A stretch of DNA of 24,031 nt from an uncultured Lachnospiraceae bacterium. GTDB taxonomy: Bacteria; Bacillota; Clostridia; Lachnospirales; Lachnospiraceae. The DNA lies in assembly GCA_910584685.1 (NCBI GenBank), contig CAJUAO010000032.1, forward strand, positions 1 through 24,031. The letters run 5' to 3'. The notes below the pieces were generated by a model, which did no database searches, was not told the origin of the DNA, and worked only from the letters and a program-made list of their open reading frames with translations. The translations under genes and the position numbers were made by a program. Shown one piece after another: positions 15,663-23,899 of the stretch; the first letter of the stretch is position 1; the number at the start of each line of letters is the position of its first letter.

Positions 15663-15698
15663 TTAAAATCATAGTTTAAATATTCAGGAGGGAAGATT

Positions 15699-17084
15699 AT
15701 GAATACTAAACATATAGATTTTGCTAAAATGAATAAAATTCATTTTATTGGAATAGGCGGCATTAGTATGAGCGCACTTGCCAGGCTTGTCATGGCAAAG
15801 GGTATCAGCGTGTCAGGCTCAGACCGGCAGGCCTCTGACATTACAAGACAGCTTGAAGAAGCAGGTGCTTGTATAATATATGAACAAACAGGTAAAAATA
15901 TTACTGAAGGTATAGATTTGGTTGTTTATACGGCAGCCATAAGCAAAGACAATGATGAGCTTAAAACAGCCCTTGAAAAAAACATACCGGTCATGGTAAG
16001 AGCTGATTTTCTGGGACTTATGATGAAGGAATATAAGACGGCCGTATGTGTGGCAGGAACACATGGAAAGACAACTACTACCTCAATGCTTGCCCATATT
16101 CTGATGGAGGGAGAAAAGGACCCTACTGTTTTGGTTGGAGGTATACTTGACAGTATTGGAGGAAATCTGCGTATAGGACATTCGGAGAATTTTGTCACAG
16201 AGGCCTGCGAGTATACAAACAGCTTTCTCTCATTTTTTCCCACTATTGCCGTTGTGCTTAATGTAAGCGAGGACCATCTTGACTTTTTTAAGGATATAAA
16301 TGATATAAGACATAGCTTTAGAGAATTTCTTAAGCTTGTGCCTGACCACGGGCTTGTAATACTGAATGAGGATATTCCGGAGCCGGAGTATTTTACGGAG
16401 GGCTTGGACTGCAAGGTAATAACCATTGGAAAAGCCGGAGGGAAAAGTAATATAAGCGCCGGAAATATAACAACGGATGACAAAGCGCGCTGTTCATATG
16501 ACCTGATTATAAACGGTGAAAAGAAGGGACATATAAGTCTTAGGGTTACAGGTGAGCATAATGTATATAATTCCCTGGCTGCAATAGGGGCGGCTCTTGA
16601 GCTGGGCGTAAGCGTTGAAGCGGCGGCGGCAGGCTTAAAAAGCTATGGAGGCACAGAAAGGCGTTTTGAATACAAGGGAGAGTTTAACGGGGTAACAGTG
16701 ATAGATGATTACGCCCACCATCCTGACGAGATAAAGGCTACCCTTGACACTGCGGCAAATTATCCTCATAAAGATATATGGGTGGTATTTCAGCCTCACA
16801 CATACAGCAGGACAAAGGCGTTTCTTAAGGAATTTGGAGAGACCTTATCAAAGGCGGACCATGTTGTGCTGGCAGAAATATATGCGGCAAGGGAAAAGGA
16901 TACTCTGGGAATAAGCTCTAAGGACGTAGCCGAATGCGTGGCCCGGTATGGAACTGATGTACATTATATAAGTACCTTCGGGGAAATTGAGAATTTTTTA
17001 AAAAATAATTGTACACAGGGTGATTTGTTGATAACTATGGGGGCCGGAGACGTAGTAAACATAGGAAATGATTTATTAAAATAA
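15699..17084 (+). CDS. murC: UDP-N-acetylmuramate--L-alanine ligase
   Basis: MurC adds L-Ala to UDP-MurNAc, the first peptide-forming step of cell wall precursor synthesis. The 461-aa protein has the Rossmann start KIHFIGIGGISMSALARL, the ATP loop GTHGKTTTT at 120-128 (Lys124), the Mur signatures EACEYTNSFL and NVSEDHLDFF, and DDYAHH at 336-341. AGGAGGG at 15686-15692 precedes the ATG. It is followed by the DnaA-box cluster and a terminator-like inverted repeat. The name is certain. Confidence 0.97.
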   Translation: MNTKHIDFAKMNKIHFIGIGGISMSALARLVMAKGISVSGSDRQASDITRQLEEAGACIIYEQTGKNITEGIDLVVYTAAISKDNDELKTALEKNIPVMVRADFLGLMMKEYKTAVCVAGTHGKTTTTSMLAHILMEGEKDPTVLVGGILDSIGGNLRIGHSENFVTEACEYTNSFLSFFPTIAVVLNVSEDHLDFFKDINDIRHSFREFLKLVPDHGLVILNEDIPEPEYFTEGLDCKVITIGKAGGKSNISAGNITTDDKARCSYDLIINGEKKGHISLRVTGEHNVYNSLAAIGAALELGVSVEAAAAGLKSYGGTERRFEYKGEFNGVTVIDDYAHHPDEIKATLDTAANYPHKDIWVVFQPHTYSRTKAFLKEFGETLSKADHVVLAEIYAAREKDTLGISSKDVAECVARYGTDVHYISTFGEIENFLKNNCTQGDLLITMGAGDVVNIGNDLLK

Positions 17085-17087
17085 TAT

Positions 17088-17203
17088 TAATCCACAAAAT
17101 CCACATTATTAGCCTGCTAATATAAGGCGGAATAATGTGGATATTTTTAACTTAAAAAATGGCGTAAGAAACGAGAAAGGCAAAATTATCCACAATATCC
17201 ACA
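17088..17203 (+). promoter_or_regulatory. DnaA-box cluster (five 9-mers)
   Basis: Five matches to TTATCCACA with at most two mismatches fall in 116 bases: TAATCCACA (17088-17096) directly abutting AAATCCACA (17097-17105); the reverse copy TGTGGATAT (17136-17144); and a perfect TTATCCACA (17186-17194) abutting ATATCCACA (17195-17203). The two forward doublets have zero spacing. The cluster lies between murC and dnaD. Confidence 0.6.
17099..17148 (+). terminator. Terminator of murC
   Basis: ATCCACATTATT (17099-17110) pairs perfectly with AATAATGTGGAT (17131-17142), with inner GCCT/AGGC, and is followed by ATTTTTA. The arms are also DnaA-box-like (CCACA and its inverse), so it could have either or both functions. 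Confidence 0.7.
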
Positions 17204-17279
17204 GGAGGTTTACGAAAAGAAAAAGTGCCTATAAGCCTTAAAAACAGGGAAAATTTTAGTTCTCTTTTCCCGGAAAATA

Positions 17280-17288
17280 TGCTATAGT
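17280..17288 (+). promoter_or_regulatory. Extended -10 promoter for dnaD-dnaI
   Basis: TG-C-TATAGT at 17280-17288; the -35 region (about 17260-17265, TTCTCT) is poor. A GGGAAAA / TTTTCCC inverted repeat (17247-17253 and 17265-17271) covers the -35 position and could be an operator (inference). Confidence 0.45.
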
Positions 17289-17329
17289 ATTTTTGCATTA
17301 ATATTTAGAGCATACAAAGGGAAAGGCAG

Positions 17330-18397
17330 TTGAGTGCTATGGAGAGGATTTTGCTTAAGGGCGGGCAGCAGGGAGTAACCGTCGTGTCCAATTTGTTTTT
17401 GGATAAATATATGATAAAGGCTAATGGGGAATATGTGAAGGTTTATTTATATTTGCTTAGATGTCTTTCCGAAAGAGACAGGGAGCTTAGCGTGGGATAT
17501 CTTGCTGACGTGCTGGAAAATACTGAAAGCGACATTATAAGAGCCATAAAGTACTGGGCAGGCCAGGGGCTTTTGTCAGTGACGTATAATGGCAGGGAAA
17601 TAAAGGAAATAGACATAACTCCGCTGTATGATGAAGCAGGCGAAGCAAAAGTTCAGGCAGAGGCAATGGAAGAGCTTAGGAAGGAGCTGGCGTTGACAAG
17701 TGAAAATGCTCCTGCACAAAAGAAGAACAGGGATATAGATATGGAAACCCTTAATAAGCTCATGCTGGACGGAGACGTGAAGATGCTTTTATATGTTGTA
17801 CAGAGATATTTGGAAAAGACGCTTAATTCAACGGAGACAAATATTATACTTTACATATACAGTGAGCTTGGATTTTCCGTAGAGTTAACAGAATATTTGA
17901 TAGAGTATTGCGTGTCAAATAATCACAGGGATATGAAGTACATAGAAAAGGTTGCTCTTAACTGGCATGAAAATAATGTTTCCACTATAGATGAAGTAAA
18001 AAAGCTTGTGTCGGTAAATAATTTTTATCCGGTGCTGAAGGCTTTTGGGCTTTCAGGAAGAAATCCGGCGGCAGTTGAGCGGGCGTTTATAGTTAAGTGG
18101 AAGGATGAATACGGCTTTGATATGGATATTATAGTTAACGCATGCAACAGAACTATGGAGGCCATACATGAGCCAAGCTTTAAGTATGCCGATTCCATAC
18201 TTCAAAGATGGATGAAAAAGGGCGTTAAGTCAGTGGAGGATTTGAAGGCTATTGACGAAGAGCATGAGAAGGAAAGGGAAAAGTCTGCCCAGAGGGCGGC
18301 AAAAAAGGTTTCGGTTACAAAGCCTGCATTTAATAATTTTCCACAGAGGAGCTATGACTATGACGCTATGGAAAAATTACTTTTACAGAGAAAGTAA
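17330..18397 (+). CDS. dnaD: DnaD-family primosome protein
   Basis: DnaD remodels DNA and brings the helicase and its loader to the origin or restart sites. The 355-aa product has an N-terminal winged-helix part (about 15-90), a charged linker, and two DnaD/DnaB_2-type domains, each ending in the Y-x3-I/V-x3-W signature: YIEKVALNW at 204-212 and YADSILQRW at 286-294. The start is TTG 17330, with AAGGG 8 bases upstream; ATG 17339 is an alternative that removes three residues. dnaI follows after 12 bases. Two DnaD-type modules are more than in the single-module Bacillus DnaD. Confidence 0.9.
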   Translation: MSAMERILLKGGQQGVTVVSNLFLDKYMIKANGEYVKVYLYLLRCLSERDRELSVGYLADVLENTESDIIRAIKYWAGQGLLSVTYNGREIKEIDITPLYDEAGEAKVQAEAMEELRKELALTSENAPAQKKNRDIDMETLNKLMLDGDVKMLLYVVQRYLEKTLNSTETNIILYIYSELGFSVELTEYLIEYCVSNNHRDMKYIEKVALNWHENNVSTIDEVKKLVSVNNFYPVLKAFGLSGRNPAAVERAFIVKWKDEYGFDMDIIVNACNRTMEAIHEPSFKYADSILQRWMKKGVKSVEDLKAIDEEHEKEREKSAQRAAKKVSVTKPAFNNFPQRSYDYDAMEKLLLQRK

Positions 18398-18409
18398 GAG
18401 GTAGGGGAT

Positions 18410-19417
18410 TTGGCATTATCAAACAGCGAATATAACTTAATAATGAGAGAATACGAGGAAAGACGATATATGTCGAAGCATGAGCAGGCGTCAAGGACGG
18501 CGGAGGTTTATGAGAAAATTCCACGTATAAGGGAAATACAGGATGAAATTTCCTCCATATCGGTTGAAAATATGAAAAACCGGCTGGCAGGAGTTAAGGA
18601 GGGCGGTAATTTTACAGGAGAGCAGCTCCATAGGAAAATCAATGAGCTTATAGATGAAAAGAAAAGGCTGATGGAGCAGTACGGGTACCCGGAGGATTAT
18701 CTAAAGCCTAAATATATATGTGAATATTGTCAGGATACAGGATATACAGGAGGTGAAAAATGTCACTGTCTCAAGGAAAAAATAACGGAATTGCTGTATT
18801 CAAGGTCAAATTTAAAGGAAGTGCTTAAAAAGGAAAATTTCAGCACCTTTAATATTTTATATTATTCGGAAAAGGCTGTGGATGCAAAAACCGGTAAAAA
18901 TTCAAGGGACAATATGCTGGAGATTTTGGACAAAAGCAAGCGTTTTGTGGAGCGCTTTGACACGGAATTTGAAAATCTTTTTATTTACGGAGAAACCGGG
19001 GTAGGGAAGACGTTTCTTACAAATTGCATAGCTAAGGAGCTTATGGACAGGTCATGCTCCGTTATATATATGTCGGCTGTCCATATGTTTCAGGTGCTTG
19101 AGGGTGAACAGTTTGGAAAAAGCAGTAAAAATAATCAGAGCGGAATGAAGGATTTGACATCCTGCGACCTTCTTATAATAGATGATTTGGGAACGGAGCT
19201 TGTAAATTCCTTTACCATATCATCATTATTTAATTGTCTTAATGAAAGGTTTTTAAAGAAAAAGTCTGTTATTATATCAACAAATCTGCCTATTGAAGAG
19301 ATAGGAGAGCGGTATTCCGAGAGAGTTTTTTCAAGAATAGCAAGCCATTATAAGGTTATGAAAATTTTTGGGGCAGATTTAAGAATAATAACATCTTTAG
19401 GCTTGACAAACCCTTAG
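18410..19417 (+). CDS. dnaI: DnaI/DnaC-type helicase loader ATPase
   Basis: An AAA+ ATPase that loads the replicative helicase onto single-stranded DNA. The 335-aa protein has a helical N-terminus, a Cys cluster C104-x2-C107...C118-x-C120 (zinc site, typical of DnaI), the P-loop GETGVGKT at 194-201 (Lys200), and Walker B LLIIDDLGTE. The STNLPIEEIGERYSERVFSRI segment contains the sensor and arginine-finger region. The start codon is TTG with AAGAGG eight bases upstream. It is co-transcribed with dnaD; its client helicase is encoded earlier in the window (6908-8251). Confidence 0.93.
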   Translation: MALSNSEYNLIMREYEERRYMSKHEQASRTAEVYEKIPRIREIQDEISSISVENMKNRLAGVKEGGNFTGEQLHRKINELIDEKKRLMEQYGYPEDYLKPKYICEYCQDTGYTGGEKCHCLKEKITELLYSRSNLKEVLKKENFSTFNILYYSEKAVDAKTGKNSRDNMLEILDKSKRFVERFDTEFENLFIYGETGVGKTFLTNCIAKELMDRSCSVIYMSAVHMFQVLEGEQFGKSSKNNQSGMKDLTSCDLLIIDDLGTELVNSFTISSLFNCLNERFLKKKSVIISTNLPIEEIGERYSERVFSRIASHYKVMKIFGADLRIITSLGLTNP

Positions 19418-19473
19418 CAAGATGTTAAAAAAGCAGTGTCGGTAAAATACTACTAAATATGGAGGATAGATTC

Positions 19474-20655
19474 ATGCCTAGTGAAGAAAAAATCTTAGAA
19501 ACTATACCTGTTGGACCGTTAGGTATAGTGGCAATGGAAAACTGTAAGGATTTAGGCAGGCAGGTTGACAGCTATATAGCAGGCTGGAGAAGCTCAAGAA
19601 CAGGCTTATATACACATACTATAGCCTATGCCGGATATCAGAAGGATTCCTACCTTGTAAATGCGAAGGTTCCAAGGTTTGGCTCCGGTGAGGCTAAGGG
19701 TATTATTAATCAGTCTGTAAGAGGTCAGGATTTGTATATTTTGGTGGATGTTGGAAATTACAGCATGAAGTATTCACTTTGCGGATATGAAAACAGAATG
19801 TCTCCTGATGACCATTATCAGGATTTAAAGAGAGTGATTGCCGCCGTAGGCGGAAAGGCAAGAAGAATAACGGTTATTATGCCGTTTTTATATGAAAGCA
19901 GACAGCATAAAAGAACGGGAAGAGAGTCTCTTGACTGCGCCATGGCGCTGCAGGAGCTTACAAATATGGGAGTAGAAAACATAATAACCTTTGACGCCCA
20001 TGACCCGAGGGTACAGAATGCCATACCCCTTAAGGGCTTTGAGACTGTTCAGCCTGCTTATCAGTTTGTAAAGGGGCTTTTAGGCAGAGAGAAGGAGCTT
20101 AAGATAGATGCTGACCATATGATGGTTATAAGTCCTGATGAGGGAGGTACAAGCAGGGCGGTATATTTGGCAAATGTGCTGGGGCTTGATATGGGAATGT
20201 TCTATAAGAGAAGGGATTACTCTAAGATAGTAAACGGAAGAAATCCCATAGTAGCCCACGAGTTTCTGGGCTCCTCAGTGGAGGGTAAGGACGTTATAGT
20301 TATAGACGATATGATATCGTCAGGGGAAAGCGTTCTTGAGGTGGCAAAGGATCTTAAGGAAAGGAAGGCAAAGAAGGTTTTTATTGCCACAACCTTTGGA
20401 CTTTTTACAAATGGTCTTGACAAATTTGACGAGGCGTATGAAAAAGGACTTATAGACAGAATCCTTACGACAAATCTTACTTATCAGACGCCGGAGCTAT
20501 TAACAAAGCCTTATTATATAAGCTGCGATATGAGTAAGTATATTTCTCTGATTATTGATACGTTAAATCATGACGCATCAATAAGCGAGCTGTTAGACCC
20601 GGTGGGAAGGATACACAGATTTATAAATAAATATAAGGAAAAGCAGAATAATTAA
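19474..20655 (+). CDS. prs: Ribose-phosphate pyrophosphokinase (PRPP synthetase), long form
   Basis: Makes PRPP from ribose-5-phosphate and ATP for nucleotide, His and Trp synthesis. The 393-aa protein is longer than the usual 310-320 aa. It keeps the family's core features: an ESLDCAMALQELTNMG segment, FDAHDPRVQ, a KRRDYSK flexible loop, and the PRPP-binding loop VIVIDDMISSGES (D278, D279). TGGAGG at 19460-19465 is 8 bases from ATG 19474, so the upstream in-frame ATG 19459 is not the start. About 60 extra residues lie at the C-terminus and some at the N-terminus. It follows dnaI by 56 bases with no terminator seen. Confidence 0.88.
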   Translation: MPSEEKILETIPVGPLGIVAMENCKDLGRQVDSYIAGWRSSRTGLYTHTIAYAGYQKDSYLVNAKVPRFGSGEAKGIINQSVRGQDLYILVDVGNYSMKYSLCGYENRMSPDDHYQDLKRVIAAVGGKARRITVIMPFLYESRQHKRTGRESLDCAMALQELTNMGVENIITFDAHDPRVQNAIPLKGFETVQPAYQFVKGLLGREKELKIDADHMMVISPDEGGTSRAVYLANVLGLDMGMFYKRRDYSKIVNGRNPIVAHEFLGSSVEGKDVIVIDDMISSGESVLEVAKDLKERKAKKVFIATTFGLFTNGLDKFDEAYEKGLIDRILTTNLTYQTPELLTKPYYISCDMSKYISLIIDTLNHDASISELLDPVGRIHRFINKYKEKQNN

Positions 20656-20775
20656 ATAAAATCAGAATTAATAATTTCATTTTGACAAAATAACCAAAAT
20701 GACTGTGAAAAAATCATGTTCTTTTGTAGCATTAGATAAAAAAAGAAAATTTTTCAAAATTTTCAAATTTTTTTC

Positions 20776-20804
20776 TTTTATTATTAATAAAATTATATTA
20801 TAAT
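20776..20804 (+). promoter_or_regulatory. Promoter of xfp
   Basis: A perfect TATAAT at 20799-20804 with a weak TTTTAT at 20776-20781. Upstream, 20740-20780 is a T/A-rich tract with repeated AAAATTTTC-like units that could serve as an UP element (inference). The leader is about 90 bases. Confidence 0.5.
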
Positions 20805-20834
20805 GCTATTTAGGTATTTAGCGTATTCTGCCGG

Positions 20835-20872
20835 GAGCGTAAGTACCACTGCTTAAGCTCATGGTTGGAGCT
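20835..20872 (+). other. Leader of xfp with two competing hairpins
   Basis: GAGC-G-TAAG (20835-20843) can pair with CTTA-A-GCTC (20852-20860). Alternatively AGCTC (20856-20860) pairs with GAGCT (20868-20872). The two are mutually exclusive. Neither ends in a T-run nor hides the AAGGAG site at 20889-20894, so a regulatory role is uncertain. Confidence 0.3.
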
Positions 20873-20902
20873 AAAAAAAATAATATATAAGGAGATAAAA
20901 TT

Positions 20903-23311
20903 ATGGCAAACATGAACGATTGTCCAGAAAAGCAGCCAATGACTCAGGAATATCTTGAGAAGATGGAAGCATACTGGCGCGCAACTAACTATATTGGCGC
21001 AGCACAGCTGTATATGTTAGATAATCCGCTTTTACGTGAGCCTTTAACCAGAGAACAGGTTAAAAAGAAAATAGTTGGTCACTGGGGAACAGTACCGGGA
21101 CAGAATTTTGTATATGTTCACATGAACAGGGCTATTAAGAAGTATGACCTTGATATGATTTTACTTTCAGGTCCGGGACATGGCGGAAACTTTTTTGTAG
21201 GCAACTCTTATCTTGAAGGACATTACAGCGAGATTTATCCAAACGTAAGTCAGGATAAGGAGGGTATGAAGAGACTTTGCAAGCAGTTCTCATTCCCATG
21301 CGGTATTTCAAGCCACGTAGCTCCAGAGACTCCGGGCTCAATTAATGAAGGCGGAGAGCTTGGATATTCTATGGCTCATGCATTCGGCGCAGTATTTGAT
21401 AATCCGGACTTAATTGCGGCAGTTATCGTTGGTGACGGTGAGGCTGAGACAGGCCCTCTTGCAACGTCATGGCATTCAAATAAGTTCTTGAATCCTGCAA
21501 GAGACGGAGCTGTATTACCAATATTCCACTTAAACGGATATAAGATTTCTAATCCGACAGTATTTTCACACATTTCCCATGAGGAGGTTGAGAACTTCCT
21601 TAAGGGTTGCGGATGGGAGCCGATTTTTGTAGAGTGCGAGGATGACGGTTCAGACCATATTGCTATGCACAGAAAGATGGCAGAGGCTGTTGACAAGTGT
21701 ATTGAGAAAATTAAGGCAGTTCAGAAGGATGCAAGAGAGAACGGAAATACAAAGAGACCGTTCTGGCCAATGATAGTTCTTCGTACGCCAAAGGGCTGGA
21801 CAGGCCCGAAGGTAGTAGACGGAAAGGTAATCGAAGGCTCTTTCGATGCCCATCAGGTGCCTATTACAATGGAGAAGCCTGAGCATCTTGACCTCTTGAA
21901 GGAGTGGTTATTAAGCTACAAGCCTGACGAATTATTTGATGAAAATTATAAGCTGAAGCCAGAAATAGCTGCTCTTGCGCCTACAGGAGACAGCAGAATT
22001 TCAGCTAATCCTCATGCAAACGGCGGTAAGCTTCTTCGTGACTTGCGTCTTCCTGATTTCAAGCAGTATGCAGTACAGATTACCGCGCCTGGACGTGCTG
22101 ATGAGAAGAAGCAGGATATGATTATTCTTGGCGAGTACGTAAGAGACGTATTTAAGTTAAATGAGGAGACAAGGAACTTCCGTATATTTGGTCCTGACGA
22201 GACAAAGTCTAACAGACTTTATCACGTATTTGAGACTGAGAACAGAGCATGGAACGCAGACAGCCAGCCTAATGACGAGTATATGTCAGCAGACGGACGT
22301 ATCATGGACGGTTATCTTTCAGAGCATATGTGCGAGGGCTGGTTAGAGGGATATATTCTTACGGGACGTCACGGCTTCTTTGCAAGCTATGAGGCGTTTA
22401 TCAGGGTTGTTGACTCTATGTGCGCCCAGCATGCTAAGTGGTTAAAGGTTACATCTGAGCTTCCTTGGAGAGTAAAGATTGCGTCTCTTAACCTTATTCT
22501 TACTTCAAATGTATGGCAGCAGGACCACAATGGATTTACACATCAGGACCCTGGCTTCCTCGACCATATATCAAACAAGAAGGCAGATGTTGTACGTATG
22601 TACCTTCCGCCTGATGCTAACTGTTTGCTTAGCTGCTTTGACCATTGTATCAAGAGCAAGAACTATGTAAACGTTATAGTAGCGTCTAAGCATCCAAGCT
22701 TCCAGTGGCTGACTATGGACCAGGCTGTTAAGCATTGTACACAGGGCGTCAGCATTTGGGACTGGGCTTCTAACGACCAGGGAGAGGAGCCGGATGTAGT
22801 ACTTGCATGCTGCGGTGATACACCTACCCTTGAGGCCCTTGCTGCAGTTACTATCTTAAGGGATAACCTTCCTGACATAAAGATTAGATTTATAAACGTT
22901 GTTGACTTATTCAAGCTTGAGTCACATGAGAAGCATCCGCACGGTATGACGGATACAGAATATAATGCCTTATTTACAAAGGATAAGCCGATTATATTCG
23001 CATTCCACGGCTATCCAACCCTTATCCATGAGCTGACATACTGGAGAGAGAACAGAAATCTCCATGTTCACGGTTATCATGAGGAGGGAACAATAACAAC
23101 TCCATTTGATATGAGAGTTCAGAATGAGATTGACCGTTACCATTTAGTAGCTGACGCAATCAATCATTTGCCACAGTTAGGCAACAGAGGCGCATATCTC
23201 CTTCAGAAGATGAATGATATTCTTGTTGACCATAAACAGTATATCGGCGAATATGGAGAGGATATTCCTGAGGTTCGCAACTGGCAGTGGCACTTACCGG
23301 AGAGTAAGTAA
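20903..23311 (+). CDS. xfp: Phosphoketolase (xylulose-5-phosphate/fructose-6-phosphate)
   Basis: A thiamine-diphosphate enzyme that splits xylulose-5-P or fructose-6-P with phosphate to acetyl-phosphate plus a triose or tetrose phosphate, the core of the bifid shunt. At 802 aa it has full family length. Signatures include SGPGHGGNFFVGNSYLEGHY, the ThDP loop VGDGEAETGPLATSWHSNKF (Asp178), HLNGYKISNPTVF, and QDHNGFTHQDPGF in the second domain. AAGGAG lies 8 bases before the ATG. Codon use differs from most neighbours: more CGT, GGT and ATT, fewer ATA, which suggests high expression. It has its own promoter and terminator, so it is likely a single-gene unit. Confidence 0.97.
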   Translation: MANMNDCPEKQPMTQEYLEKMEAYWRATNYIGAAQLYMLDNPLLREPLTREQVKKKIVGHWGTVPGQNFVYVHMNRAIKKYDLDMILLSGPGHGGNFFVGNSYLEGHYSEIYPNVSQDKEGMKRLCKQFSFPCGISSHVAPETPGSINEGGELGYSMAHAFGAVFDNPDLIAAVIVGDGEAETGPLATSWHSNKFLNPARDGAVLPIFHLNGYKISNPTVFSHISHEEVENFLKGCGWEPIFVECEDDGSDHIAMHRKMAEAVDKCIEKIKAVQKDARENGNTKRPFWPMIVLRTPKGWTGPKVVDGKVIEGSFDAHQVPITMEKPEHLDLLKEWLLSYKPDELFDENYKLKPEIAALAPTGDSRISANPHANGGKLLRDLRLPDFKQYAVQITAPGRADEKKQDMIILGEYVRDVFKLNEETRNFRIFGPDETKSNRLYHVFETENRAWNADSQPNDEYMSADGRIMDGYLSEHMCEGWLEGYILTGRHGFFASYEAFIRVVDSMCAQHAKWLKVTSELPWRVKIASLNLILTSNVWQQDHNGFTHQDPGFLDHISNKKADVVRMYLPPDANCLLSCFDHCIKSKNYVNVIVASKHPSFQWLTMDQAVKHCTQGVSIWDWASNDQGEEPDVVLACCGDTPTLEALAAVTILRDNLPDIKIRFINVVDLFKLESHEKHPHGMTDTEYNALFTKDKPIIFAFHGYPTLIHELTYWRENRNLHVHGYHEEGTITTPFDMRVQNEIDRYHLVADAINHLPQLGNRGAYLLQKMNDILVDHKQYIGEYGEDIPEVRNWQWHLPESK

Positions 23312-23349
23312 TCTAAGTCTTTCCGCTGTTTTTTACAGCTATATATTAT

Positions 23350-23397
23350 AAAAAGCCTTCGGGATACATTGCGAGATATGTATTTCGGGGGCTTTTT
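23350..23397 (+). terminator. Terminator of xfp
   Basis: A 20-bp stem (23350-23369 with 23378-23397, including G.U pairs) with an 8-base loop; AAAAAGCC pairs with GGCTTTTT at the base. Very strong. Confidence 0.92.
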
Positions 23398-23506
23398 AAG
23401 AATAAGAATAAGGAGAAGCCTATATATACTACTCCGGCTAAAATAAATAAAAATTTCCGGGGAGCAAAAAGACTTAAAGTATTAAATATATAAAGGAGAA
23501 TAAAAA

Positions 23507-23899
23507 ATGTATGAATTTAAGGATGAATATTTAACGGGAATACAGATGATTGACGATGAGCACAGAAGGCTTTTTGAGCTTGCTGACGAGATATATAATC
23601 TTAAGAATGAGGAATTTATACCTGATAAATATGACAATATTCGTTACATATTGGAGGAGCTTAAGGAGTATACCCTTACTCATTTTCAGCATGAGGAGGA
23701 ATATATGGAGTCTATAGGATATAATCAGCTTTTTACCCAGAAGATACAGCATAATGAGCTAAGGGAGCAGATTAATAACTGGAATTTGGAGGATATAGAT
23801 GAAAATCAGGACGGAATGATTGATGAGATACTTAAGGTGGTTACGGAGTGGCTTTCGGAGCATATTTTGTATTTGGATAAGAAGATAGGGGGGAGATGA
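23507..23899 (+). CDS. Bacteriohemerythrin, atypical iron site
   Basis: A 130-aa four-helix bundle protein that binds O2 at a di-iron centre; in anaerobes it may sense or scavenge oxygen. Seen ligands are His19 (DDEHRRLFEL), His59 and Glu63 (HFQHEE), His82, His119 and Asp124 (WLSEHILYLD). The usual HxxxH pair after the conserved Gly-Tyr reads Q78-x3-H82, so one canonical His is replaced by Gln. His62 lies nearby but occupies a different position. AAAGGAG is 8 bases before the ATG. The gene stands alone; a bulged CTCCGG / CCGGGGAG hairpin at 23432-23464 lies upstream, and no clear promoter is seen. Confidence 0.85.
   Translation: MYEFKDEYLTGIQMIDDEHRRLFELADEIYNLKNEEFIPDKYDNIRYILEELKEYTLTHFQHEEEYMESIGYNQLFTQKIQHNELREQINNWNLEDIDENQDGMIDEILKVVTEWLSEHILYLDKKIGGR

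Noticed and set aside
15926..16483. 185-codon minus-strand open frame inside murC
   Set aside because: It lies antisense within clear murC coding sequence and resembles no known protein; a shadow of the reading frame.
17085..17329. Chromosome replication origin
   Set aside because: DnaA boxes are present, but dnaA, dnaN and a clear unwinding element are not; a regulatory or titration role is more likely.
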